A stretch of 64,000 nucleotides of DNA from Sulfurospirillum oryzae. Its GTDB lineage: Bacteria > Campylobacterota > Campylobacteria > Campylobacterales > Sulfurospirillaceae. The stretch covers positions 372,001-436,000 of the forward strand of contig NZ_JANZKZ010000002.1 in the NCBI RefSeq assembly GCF_025770725.1, in the 5' to 3' direction. Both the position numbers and the translations under genes were made by a program. Positions 17,990 through 25,985 of this stretch are shown here, piece after piece (within the stretch, counting starts at the first letter, position 1; each line of letters begins with the position of its first letter). Under the pieces are notes generated by a model. That model had not been told where the DNA came from. It saw nothing but the letters and a program-made list of their open reading frames with translations, and did not search any database.

Positions 17990-19166
17990 TTTTAAATTGA
18001 TTGAGATTAGAAGAGAGCTCATTGGCTTGATTTAACAAATTTTTTGATGCACTACTTAGTTCTTGAATATTTGTGCTATTTTGCAATGAAACATCATACA
18101 TGTGTGCAACATTTTGTAAAATTGTTGCTGTGTCATTAGATAGTTTTTGAGTGACACTTGACATATTTGATGACGCGATGGACGCTTGTTTCATAACCGT
18201 TTCTGTTGTGCTAATTTGTGTTTGGGCTGTTTCTGAATGGTTGACGATTTTTTCGATAAATGCGTAATTGTCATTCATTTGACCACTCGCATCAATGATA
18301 TTCTGTACGATAACGCTAATCGTGGTATTAATCTCTGCAAGGCTTTTTTGTGTTCGCTCTGCAAGATTGCGAACTTCATCTGCAACAACTGCAAATCCAC
18401 GTCCATGTTCTCCTGCGCGTGCTGCTTCAATCGCAGCGTTAAGCGCTAATAAATTGGTCTGATCAGCAATATCAGAAATAACAGTCAAAACACTTTTAAC
18501 TTGATTAGCGTCAGCACTGAGTTGATTCAGTCTTTGAACCGTTACAGACTCAACCTCAGAAGCTTTTTGAATATCATCTGCCAACTGTTTAATCTCTTTC
18601 GTCGTATCATTAAGTGTCTGTGAGGCTTCAAAAATATCGCTACTCGTCTCTTTTGCACTCAGGGTTGACTGCTCTAACTCACCTTTCATTACATCACTTA
18701 AACATTTAGTTGTTTGAACAAATTTTAGTTCATTGTCAATGCGTTGTTGAAGTGTTTGGGCAATGCTTGCAAAGTGATCGGCCATTATGCTGCTCTCGTA
18801 AGAAGCTTTTGTAGCAGCGATAATTGTCTGATGAATTTTTTCAATAAATTTATTGATATTACCAGAAAGCTCTGCAATTTCATCGCGTGATTGGATGGTA
18901 ATACGTTTGGTTAAATCACCGCTTCCAAGGGCAAGGTCGAGCGTAATAGCTGAAAGTGCGTCGATAGAACGTGAAATGCTCAATGTCATAATGCGCGTAA
19001 AAATAAAAAAGAAAACCATTCCTAAAAGAGAACCCGATACCAAAATGATGCGATTGGTGCCTTCTAACAAAAGAGCAACTAAAACAGTATTTCCCATAAA
19101 TCCAAAGAGCGTTGCAAGTGCTAAAATCCAACCTTTTGTTTTAATACTAATGGCATTGAGAAACAT
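17985..19166 (-). CDS. Methyl-accepting chemotaxis protein without a periplasmic sensor domain
   Basis: 393 residues. Two hydrophobic segments (about 13-33 and 39-60) are separated by only a few residues, so there is no periplasmic ligand domain. A HAMP-like segment follows ([25 protein letters not shown], then [18 protein letters not shown]), and the MCP signalling hairpin has the conserved tip [39 protein letters not shown]. It may sense via the membrane or through a partner. It ends in the hairpin shared with trmA. Confidence 0.9.
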   Translation of the reverse strand: MFLNAISIKTKGWILALATLFGFMGNTVLVALLLEGTNRIILVSGSLLGMVFFFIFTRIMTLSISRSIDALSAITLDLALGSGDLTKRITIQSRDEIAELSGNINKFIEKIHQTIIAATKASYESSIMADHFASIAQTLQQRIDNELKFVQTTKCLSDVMKGELEQSTLSAKETSSDIFEASQTLNDTTKEIKQLADDIQKASEVESVTVQRLNQLSADANQVKSVLTVISDIADQTNLLALNAAIEAARAGEHGRGFAVVADEVRNLAERTQKSLAEINTTISVIVQNIIDASGQMNDNYAFIEKIVNHSETAQTQISTTETVMKQASIASSNMSSVTQKLSNDTATILQNVAHMYDVSLQNSTNIQELSSASKNLLNQANELSSNLNQFKI

Positions 19167-19332
19167 TATTTTCCTTAGTGTTTAGATGTGAGATGGCTAG
19201 ATTATAGCACAGGATAAACGACATTGACATGACATATATCAAGGTCATTTGACAATATTATACATCAGGGATAATCACGACAAAAGCTAGGAAGTGCTAC
19301 ACTTTTAGCTTAAATTTTTTAAAGGAGCAATA

Positions 19333-19767
19333 ATGGAATGCGACATTTCAAATATTAGCATGCCTGGTGATGCAGGCATTAAAGACATTTTTTCGATGTG
19401 TAAGAGTATTGCCATTATTGGTTTATCTCCTGATCCAACCAAAGATAGCCATAGAGTGGCACGCTACTTGCAAAATCATGGGTTTAAAATCTATCCGATC
19501 TACCCCAAAGAAGAGATCATTTTGGGTGAAAAAGTTTACCGAAGTCTTTTAGACATTCCCGAAAAGATTGATATGGTAAATATGTTTCGCAAACCGGAAA
19601 TTGCGAACAGTCTGATCGAAGAGATTTTAAAAAAAGGTGACGTGAAAGTCTTTTGGTTACAACTGGGCATCATCAATAATCAAGCTTGTGTAAAAGCACA
19701 GGAACACGGCATAAAAGCTGTACAAAATCGATGCACCAAAGTAGAATATGAAAGGTTAATGAAATAA
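19333..19767 (+). CDS. CoA-binding domain protein (YccU-type)
   Basis: 144 residues forming a single Rossmann-like CoA-binding domain: SIAIIGLSPDPTKDSHRVARYLQNHGFKIYPIYP, then VYRSLLDIPEKIDMVNMFRKPE, VFWLQLGI and NRCTKVEYERL. The fold is that of the CoA-binding domain of succinyl-CoA synthetase alpha, but no catalytic partner is fused. Function unknown. AAAGGAG site. Its stop overlaps the ilvA start (ATAATGA), so they are translationally coupled. Confidence 0.87.
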   Translation: MECDISNISMPGDAGIKDIFSMCKSIAIIGLSPDPTKDSHRVARYLQNHGFKIYPIYPKEEIILGEKVYRSLLDIPEKIDMVNMFRKPEIANSLIEEILKKGDVKVFWLQLGIINNQACVKAQEHGIKAVQNRCTKVEYERLMK

Positions 19768-20978
19768 TGATAGCTCTTAGTGAAATAATAAAAGCAAAAC
19801 GACAATTAGGCAATATCGTCACAAAAACACCTTGTTCTTTGGCACCTCATTTAAGCGAAGAGGTGGGCGCACAAGTCTTTCTAAAAAAAGAAAATCTCCA
19901 AATTACAGGGGCTTATAAACTTAGAGGTGCATACAATAAAATTGCCTCTTTAACCAAAGAAGAGCGTGCAAAAGGCGTTATTGCAGCAAGTGCTGGCAAT
20001 CATGCCCAAGGTGTCGCATACTCCGCTCGTAGCTTTGGCATCAATGCTACCATCATTATGCCTGAAGCAACACCTCTTTTAAAAGTTACCGGCACAAAAG
20101 CGCTTGGGGCTGAAGTCATTTTGAGTGGTGATAATTACGATGAAGCGTATGCTTATGCGCTCACTTATGCCAAAGAGCATGGATTGACGTTTATTCATCC
20201 TTTTGAAGATGATGTTGTCATTGCAGGACAGGGAACGGTTGCGCTAGAAATGATTGACGAGATCAATGATCTTGACATTGTGGTTGTTCCCATCGGTGGA
20301 GGAGGGCTTATCAGTGGTATGGCTTCAGCTATCAAGCAGATAGACCCAAAAATTAGAGTCATTGGTGTTAATGCTTCGGGTGCGCCTGCGATGTATGAGT
20401 CTTTTTATGCCAAAAAAGCGATCAATTCCAAAAGTGTTCGCACCATCGCAGATGGTATAGCAGTTCGAGATGTAAGTGAATCAAACCTTGCTCACATTTT
20501 AGAGTGTGTCGATGAAGTCGTTACGGTTGATGATGAAGAGATCGCTGCGGCTATTTTGTTCCTCTTGGAGCGTCAAAAACTCGTAGTTGAAGGCGGCGGA
20601 GCGGCAAGTGTTGCAGCCATTATGCATCAAAAATTTGCCTACGATAAAAATATGAAAATAGGGGCAGTTTTGAGTGGCGGAAACATCGATGTTCAAATGC
20701 TTTCTATCATTATCGAAAAAGGTCTTATCAAGTCACATCGTAAAATGAAGTTGGTCATTACACTCATCGACAAACCAGGATCACTGATGCGTCTGACAGA
20801 TCTGTTTAAAAATGCCAATGCCAACATCATTCAAATTGATTATGACCGTTTTTCAACGAAACTTTCGTATGGCGATGCGCAAATTACCATTATGCTTGAA
20901 ACCAAAGGTATTGAACATCAAGAATCAATCCGTGGACTTTTGAAAGAAGCAGGGTATCCGTTTACAGAAGAGGTTTAG
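19767..20978 (+). CDS. ilvA: Threonine ammonia-lyase (threonine deaminase)
   Basis: Converts threonine to 2-oxobutyrate, the first committed step to isoleucine. 403 residues: a PLP domain with the Schiff-base Lys in ITGAYKLRGAYNK (about residue 51), AASAGNHAQGVA, the phosphate-binding GGGGLISG loop, and a single C-terminal ACT-like domain (about 325-403, LVITLIDKPGSLMRLTDLF). This is the shorter form with one ACT domain. The acetolactate synthase genes lie far away at 50281. It overlaps the CoA-binding gene, and a terminator follows. Confidence 0.94.
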   Translation: MIALSEIIKAKRQLGNIVTKTPCSLAPHLSEEVGAQVFLKKENLQITGAYKLRGAYNKIASLTKEERAKGVIAASAGNHAQGVAYSARSFGINATIIMPEATPLLKVTGTKALGAEVILSGDNYDEAYAYALTYAKEHGLTFIHPFEDDVVIAGQGTVALEMIDEINDLDIVVVPIGGGGLISGMASAIKQIDPKIRVIGVNASGAPAMYESFYAKKAINSKSVRTIADGIAVRDVSESNLAHILECVDEVVTVDDEEIAAAILFLLERQKLVVEGGGAASVAAIMHQKFAYDKNMKIGAVLSGGNIDVQMLSIIIEKGLIKSHRKMKLVITLIDKPGSLMRLTDLFKNANANIIQIDYDRFSTKLSYGDAQITIMLETKGIEHQESIRGLLKEAGYPFTEEV

Positions 20979-20984
20979 AAGAAG

Positions 20985-21009
20985 AAAGTGAGGTTTTAAG
21001 CCTCACTTT
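20985..21009 (+). terminator. Rho-independent terminator of ilvA
   Basis: AAAGTGAGG (20985-20993) pairs with CCTCACTTT (21001-21009) over a 7-nt loop and runs into T residues. It abuts the convergent gene ending at 21010 and may work for both. Confidence 0.9.
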
Positions 21010-21459
21010 TTAATCAAGTTGTTCGTAAGCTTCCAAAAGGCTTTCACGAAGCGCGTCTGCAAGTGCTTCTCCATCCACACAGTACTCTTTAAGAAAATCA
21101 TCTAAATGACTCAAGAGTTCAAAAAGATCGGCTTCGATCTCTTTAGAACTCTTCTTCTTAGCCATCATGGTTTCAAAAAAGACCAATTTACGTATAAAGT
21201 TTGAAAGAAGCTCAAGTGCTTCTTCTTCATTTTTCCCCTCTAAAAGTTTAAAAGGGCGTTCGGCTGATGTTTTAGAACTATCAAGACTGTGTTTGATTTC
21301 ACGCACATTCTCTTGGATAATGGCTGAAAATTTGGCATAGCGTTCGTATGAATCTGCATCTGCAAACGTGTCAAGTTTACTTGTCAATTTACCTATCTGC
21401 TTAACCAAAACGAACGCAACCATCGCAACTATCATCAAAACCGGAATCAATTGCTCCAT
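21010..21459 (-). CDS. Hypothetical protein with N-terminal membrane anchor
   Basis: 149 residues. Residues 3-20 form one hydrophobic segment (LIPVLMIVAMVAFVLVKQ). The rest is helical and highly charged, with a possible coiled coil around 25-60 and an acidic C-terminus. No family recognised. It starts 26 nt after aapP on the same strand, with a TTACATGTAA copy (21469) in the gap, so it may be the last gene of the transporter operon. No role can be assigned. Confidence 0.75.
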   Translation of the reverse strand: MEQLIPVLMIVAMVAFVLVKQIGKLTSKLDTFADADSYERYAKFSAIIQENVREIKHSLDSSKTSAERPFKLLEGKNEEEALELLSNFIRKLVFFETMMAKKKSSKEIEADLFELLSHLDDFLKEYCVDGEALADALRESLLEAYEQLD

Positions 21460-21485
21460 TTCTTATCCTTACATGTAAAACAAAA

Positions 21486-22232
21486 TCAGTGCGATAAGAT
21501 TTGCTCCAAAAAGAGTTTAAGACGATCAGACTCAGGATTTTGGAAAAACTCTTCAGGTGTATTTTCTTCGACAATTTGCCCTGCATCCATAAAGATAATC
21601 CTGTCGGCTACCTTTTTTGCAAAGCCCATTTCGTGGGTAACACACACCATCGTTTTATCTTCGCGTGCTAATTCTATCATAACATCCAAAACTTCAGCAA
21701 CCATTTCAGGATCAAGTGCAGAAGTTGGTTCATCAAAAAGCATGATTTTAGGATTTTTACATAAACTACGTGCTATGGCAACACGTTGTTGTTGTCCACC
21801 AGAGAGTTGATTTGGGTATTTGTGTGCTTGATTGGCAATGCCTACACGCTCCAAATATTTCATTGCCATAGCTTCAGCCTCTTTGCGTGGCATTTTTCTA
21901 ACCCAAACTGGGGCAAGCGTAAGATTATCTAAAATTGTTAAGTGTGGGAAGAGGTTAAAGTGTTGAAACACCATTGCAACTTCTTCTCGAATCGCTTTGA
22001 TCTTTTTAACATCATTAACAAGCTCGATGCCATCAACAATAATCTGTCCCTCTTGAAATTGCTCAAGATAGTTGATACAACGAATGAGGGTTGATTTACC
22101 TGAACCTGATGGTCCACAGACAACTATGATCTCACCTTTTTTAATGGTAAGGTTAATATCTTTTAAAACGTGAAAATCCCCGTACCATTTGTTTAAGTTT
22201 TTAATTTCTATGATTTCTTTTCTATCTTTCAT
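21486..22232 (-). CDS. aapP: General L-amino-acid ABC transporter, ATP-binding protein
   Basis: 248 residues, the ATPase of a polar amino-acid uptake system. Walker A is GPSGSGKST (about residue 38), the signature LSGGQQQR, Walker [13 protein letters not shown] and the switch His in MVCVTHEM. The sequence closely follows GlnQ/AapP proteins ([12 protein letters not shown]). It ends a four-gene operon (aapJ-aapQ-aapM-aapP) and starts 8 nt after aapM. GlnQ is an alternative name; the two long permeases favour Aap. Confidence 0.93.
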   Translation of the reverse strand: MKDRKEIIEIKNLNKWYGDFHVLKDINLTIKKGEIIVVCGPSGSGKSTLIRCINYLEQFQEGQIIVDGIELVNDVKKIKAIREEVAMVFQHFNLFPHLTILDNLTLAPVWVRKMPRKEAEAMAMKYLERVGIANQAHKYPNQLSGGQQQRVAIARSLCKNPKIMLFDEPTSALDPEMVAEVLDVMIELAREDKTMVCVTHEMGFAKKVADRIIFMDAGQIVEENTPEEFFQNPESDRLKLFLEQILSH

Positions 22233-22240
22233 CTTCTATC

Positions 22241-23326
22241 CTATCTCAAATTGGTATTAAATCGTTTTTCAAGCTTTTGGCTAAAGTTAGACATGGAATA
22301 ACAAAAGAACCAAAAGATAAAGGTAACAAACACATAGCCTTCCGTTTCATAGCCCAACCAATACGAATCAGCAGCACTTAAACGCACCATTGCAAGTAAG
22401 TCAAATAGTCCAATAATAAGTACGAGCGTGGTATCTTGGAAGAGGGCAATGGAAACACCTACAAGGTTAGGAATAGCCACTTTTAACGCTTGAGGCAAAA
22501 TAACCAAAAACATTTTTTGCCAGTAAGAAAGCCCAATAGCATCGGCCGCTTCATATTGACCTTTAGGAATGGACTGAAGACCACCACGTATATTTTCAGC
22601 GATATAGGCCGATTCAAACATAGCAATACCAATGAGTGCGCGAAGCAGTTTATCGAAGCTCATACCCTCAGGAAAGAAGAGGGGCAAAATAATAGATGAC
22701 ATAAAAAGAATGGTAATCAATGGTACACCTCGAATAAATTCGATGTAAGTGACACTGATGCTTTTAATAATAGGTAAATGTGATGCACGTCCAAGGGCTA
22801 AAATAACACCAAGAGGAAAGGCAGCAGCTATACCAACGGCTGCGACCATAATGGTAAGCATCAAGCCACCCCATTTATCGGTAGGCACAGCTTCCATGCC
22901 AAAGAATCCACCGTGTACTAAGAAAAAGCCAACAATAAAATAAAGATGCGCTAAGACAAGCTTAATCGATGGACTTTTTAAGTACTTAAAAGATGCTGCT
23001 AAAACAAAGAAAAGCCCATAAATAGTATTGACTCTCCATCGAAGTTCAGAAGGGTAAAAACCATACATAAACATATCGATCTTCATGCGAATAAAAACCC
23101 AACATGCTCCTCCGCTGACGCAATCTTCACGCGTAGTACCTGCAAAATTAGCATTAATGTATGCCCATTTAATAAAAGGAGGAATGACCCAAAAAAGAAT
23201 CATTACACCAAGAAAAGTGAGTGCAACATTCAATGGCGATGAAAAAAGATTTTCACGCACCCAATGTGTTGCTCCTTTTGTACTTGAAGGAGCTTTTCGT
23301 TCTTGTTTTTTTTCATATATTGCCAT
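22241..23326 (-). CDS. aapM: General L-amino-acid ABC transporter, permease
   Basis: 361 residues with several hydrophobic segments and the inner-membrane component domain in the C-terminal half (EFIRGVPLITILFM; EAADAIGLSYWQKMFLVILPQALKVAIPNLVG is the EAA loop contacting the ATPase). The long N-terminal part with additional membrane segments and a Cys pair (EDCVSGGACW) is typical of AapM rather than the shorter HisM/GlnP permeases. GGAGC site; separated from aapQ by 1 nt. Confidence 0.92.
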   Translation of the reverse strand: MAIYEKKQERKAPSSTKGATHWVRENLFSSPLNVALTFLGVMILFWVIPPFIKWAYINANFAGTTREDCVSGGACWVFIRMKIDMFMYGFYPSELRWRVNTIYGLFFVLAASFKYLKSPSIKLVLAHLYFIVGFFLVHGGFFGMEAVPTDKWGGLMLTIMVAAVGIAAAFPLGVILALGRASHLPIIKSISVTYIEFIRGVPLITILFMSSIILPLFFPEGMSFDKLLRALIGIAMFESAYIAENIRGGLQSIPKGQYEAADAIGLSYWQKMFLVILPQALKVAIPNLVGVSIALFQDTTLVLIIGLFDLLAMVRLSAADSYWLGYETEGYVFVTFIFWFFCYSMSNFSQKLEKRFNTNLR

Positions 23327-23327
23327 A

Positions 23328-24482
23328 TTAACGCTCCTGAATCTTCATTTTATGGTTAAACCAGTTGAGTATGGCAGAGACAACCAAACTGATGATGAGA
23401 TAAACGAGCATCGTCATCGAAATAATCTCAATGGCTTGTCCTACTTGGTTAAGTGAAGTACCCGCAAAGACTGTAACAATCTCAGGATACCCAACAGCAG
23501 TTGCAAGTGAGGAGTTCTTAATTAGATTGAGATATTGATTAATAATTGGAGGAATCGCGATACGTATAGCTTGTGGCAAAACAACAAGCTTCAACGATTG
23601 ATAAGGGCTAAAACCCATAGAAGCTGCCGCTTCTTTTTGTCCATGACTCACGGCTTCAATACCTGAACGTACCGCTTCAGCAATAAACGTAGCCGTATAA
23701 ATAGTAAGCGCAAAAGTTAGCGCTAGAAATTCAGGCGAGAGTGTTTTTCCCCCTTTAAAGTTAAACCCGCGAAGTTCTGGAAAACTAAAATCAAGATGAG
23801 CTCCGCTGACAAAATAAGCTACTATTGGGAAAAGAATGAACATTCCTAGAGCATAAGGGAGTACTAAAAAATCGTCTCCGGTTGTTTCTTTGCGTTTATT
23901 TGCCCATGAGTTAAGCGCAATCGCACCAAATAACGCACAAAGCAAACTTGCAAGTATTGCAAAAAAGGTTGTATTGTAGTCAGGAAGCGGGAAGTAAAGA
24001 CCTCGATTATTAATAAAGATGATTTCAAAAAAGCTATAACTCTGCTTGGGACTTGGCATGGCGCGCAGTACGACGTTGTACCAAAAGAGTATTTGAAGAA
24101 GAAGTGGAATATTTCTAAAAAAGTCGATATATGCTTTTGCCAACTTTGCGATAAGCCAGTTTTTTGAAAGCCTTAAAATACCAATAATAAGTCCTACTAT
24201 CGTAGCACAAATAATACCAACAAATGCAATAATAAGAGTATTAAGCAATCCAACAATGAAAACGCGCCCATGCGTATCTTCTTCAGTGTAGGAAATAGGG
24301 GATTGATCAATACCAAATCCTGATGTACCATTCAAAAAGCCAAAGCCTGTTTGAATGCCTCTTTGTTCTATATTGGCGACAGTGTTGGTGCCAATATACC
24401 ACAAAAAAGCAACCAAGCCAATAACTGTCAATAATTGGAAAAGAATTCCTCGAATCTTTTGATTTCTCAAAAGTGCTAACAT
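23328..24482 (-). CDS. aapQ: General L-amino-acid ABC transporter, permease
   Basis: 384 residues, the second permease, pairing with aapM. It has an N-terminal membrane helix, a periplasmic loop (GFGFLNGTSGFGIDQSP, typical of AapQ), and an inner-membrane component domain split by an additional segment between FFRNIPLLLQILFWYN and the EAA loop (KEAAASMGFSPYQSLKLVVLPQAIRIAIPP). Separated from aapJ by about 74 nt holding a stem-loop. Confidence 0.92.
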   Translation of the reverse strand: MLALLRNQKIRGILFQLLTVIGLVAFLWYIGTNTVANIEQRGIQTGFGFLNGTSGFGIDQSPISYTEEDTHGRVFIVGLLNTLIIAFVGIICATIVGLIIGILRLSKNWLIAKLAKAYIDFFRNIPLLLQILFWYNVVLRAMPSPKQSYSFFEIIFINNRGLYFPLPDYNTTFFAILASLLCALFGAIALNSWANKRKETTGDDFLVLPYALGMFILFPIVAYFVSGAHLDFSFPELRGFNFKGGKTLSPEFLALTFALTIYTATFIAEAVRSGIEAVSHGQKEAAASMGFSPYQSLKLVVLPQAIRIAIPPIINQYLNLIKNSSLATAVGYPEIVTVFAGTSLNQVGQAIEIISMTMLVYLIISLVVSAILNWFNHKMKIQER

Positions 24483-24505
24483 ACGTGTCCTTTATACGTT
24501 AAGAT

Positions 24506-24529
24506 TGAGGGCAGATAATCCTACCCTCA
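24506..24529 (-). promoter_or_regulatory. Intercistronic stem-loop between aapJ and aapQ
   Basis: TGAGGG pairs with CCCTCA across an imperfect loop, with no long U-tract on the minus strand. Such hairpins often stabilise the mRNA for the binding protein, allowing it to be made in excess over the permeases. This role is inferred by analogy. Confidence 0.5.
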
Positions 24530-24556
24530 GTGTTTTACTGTTTCTTAAATTATTTA

Positions 24557-25582
24557 CTATCTAAAAGGAGGAGCGTATTGTAAGCCACCTTGGTTCCAAA
24601 GAGCGTTATAACCTCTTTTAATTTTAAGAGGAGACTCTTGTCCAACTGTTTTTTCAAATGATTCACCGTAGTTACCAACTTGCTTGATAATGTTATAAGC
24701 AAAATCTTTTTTCAGACCTAAGTTTTCACCCATTTGACCTTCAACACCTAAAAGACGTTTGATGTCTGGATTATCAGATTTAAGCATTGCATCAACATTT
24801 TTACTTGTTACACCTGATTCTTCAGCTGTTAGCATTGCATAAGATGTCCATCTAACGATGTCAAACCATTTACCATCGCCTTTACGTACCACTGAACCTA
24901 ATGGCTCTTTAGAGATAACTTCTGGAAGAACAATAGACTCATCAGGTTTTAAAAGTTTAATTCTCAAACCGTAAAGTTGTGATTGATCAGAGGTAAGTAC
25001 ATCACATCTTCCACTCTCATAACCTTTTAAAACTTGGTCATTAGTATCATAAGAGACGAGTTTGTATTTCATTTTGTTTGTTCTAAAGTAGTCAGCTACA
25101 TTTAGCTCAGTAGTAGTTCCTGTTTGAAGACAAATAGAAGCACCATCAAGTTCTTTTGCACTTTTAACACCTAGCTTTTTGTTAACCATAAAGCCTTGAC
25201 CATCATAATACGTTACACCTGTAAAGTTAAGACCTAAAGAAGTATCTCTTGTTTCTGTCCACGTTGTATTGCGTGAGAGCATATCGATCTCACCTGATTG
25301 AAGTGCTGTAAGTCTCTCTTTTGCGTTAAGAGCAATATATTTAACTTTCTTAGCATCACCAAAAATAGCAGCAGCAACTGCACGACATTGATCAACATCG
25401 ATACCTTTATAAATACCATCACTACCTACTTCAGAAAATCCTGGTAAGCCACCATCAACACCACACTTAACAAAACCTTGTTTTTGTACTTCGCTGAGTG
25501 TATCAGCACTTAGTGTTGAGCCTAAGCTCAAAACAGCAATTGTTGCTAAAGAGATTTTAGCGAATTTAGAACGTAACATCAT
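24557..25582 (-). CDS. aapJ: General L-amino-acid ABC transporter, periplasmic binding protein
   Basis: 341 residues from the ATG at 25582, chosen because GGAAG lies 5 nt upstream; the frame also opens at an ATG at 25609 without a site. A signal peptide (FAKISLATIAVLSLGSTLSADT) is followed by the solute-binding fold: GFVKCGVDGGLPGFS, GIDVDQCRAVAAAIFGD, LSRNTTWTETRDTSLGLNF, YDGQGFMV. These match AapJ/BztA, which bind many L-amino acids. First gene of the operon. A long AT-rich leader region lies upstream. Confidence 0.94.
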   Translation of the reverse strand: MMLRSKFAKISLATIAVLSLGSTLSADTLSEVQKQGFVKCGVDGGLPGFSEVGSDGIYKGIDVDQCRAVAAAIFGDAKKVKYIALNAKERLTALQSGEIDMLSRNTTWTETRDTSLGLNFTGVTYYDGQGFMVNKKLGVKSAKELDGASICLQTGTTTELNVADYFRTNKMKYKLVSYDTNDQVLKGYESGRCDVLTSDQSQLYGLRIKLLKPDESIVLPEVISKEPLGSVVRKGDGKWFDIVRWTSYAMLTAEESGVTSKNVDAMLKSDNPDIKRLLGVEGQMGENLGLKKDFAYNIIKQVGNYGESFEKTVGQESPLKIKRGYNALWNQGGLQYAPPFR

Positions 25583-25752
25583 TATCTTCCTTTCTAAGTT
25601 GATATGCATAGAATTCTAACACTAAATTTCCAATTTTGGCGAAAAAATTGCCTATTTATTAATCAACATGCTCATGTGTGTAAAATCTCTATATTTTTCG
25701 GCAATATTCCATTTTTGCATAGTAATTGGTTATTTTTTAATCACCTACTAGA

Positions 25753-25782
25753 TTGACAATTATTTTTTATTTTTTGTATAGT
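25753..25782 (+). promoter_or_regulatory. Sigma-70-like promoter
   Basis: TTGACA (25753-25758), 18-nt T-rich spacer, TATAGT (25777-25782). It points right. Predicted transcription start is near 25789, about 26 nt before a terminator-like hairpin and about 200 nt before the chemoreceptor gene. Confidence 0.5.
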
Positions 25783-25788
25783 ACAGCG

Positions 25789-25848
25789 TTATTTTTTTAA
25801 ATATATAAAGCTTGAAACTCCCTATTATAGGAGGTTTTATTTTTTAAC
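25789..25848 (+). ncRNA. Candidate small RNA or leader attenuator
   Basis: In the 403-bp gap between aapJ and the chemoreceptor gene, the promoter at 25753 is followed by AAACTCC (25815-25821), an 8-nt loop and GGAGGTTT (25830-25837), then TATTTTTT: an intrinsic terminator shape. The transcript would be about 55-60 nt. GGAGG is a perfect Shine-Dalgarno-like string held in the stem, with anti-Shine-Dalgarno-binding potential. No ORF fits. The rest of the gap (25583-25750 and 25850-25975) is AT-rich, with nothing else I can name. Confidence 0.35.
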
Positions 25849-25985
25849 TTTGAGAGGTACACTGAAAGACTTTATGTTTTTTTATTGCTACTATGCAGAG
25901 ATCAAGATTAATGAACTGCATAAATATCAAAAATAAATCACTTTATATGATTAATAAATAATCAAATTTACCAAGGAGTTTCCCT

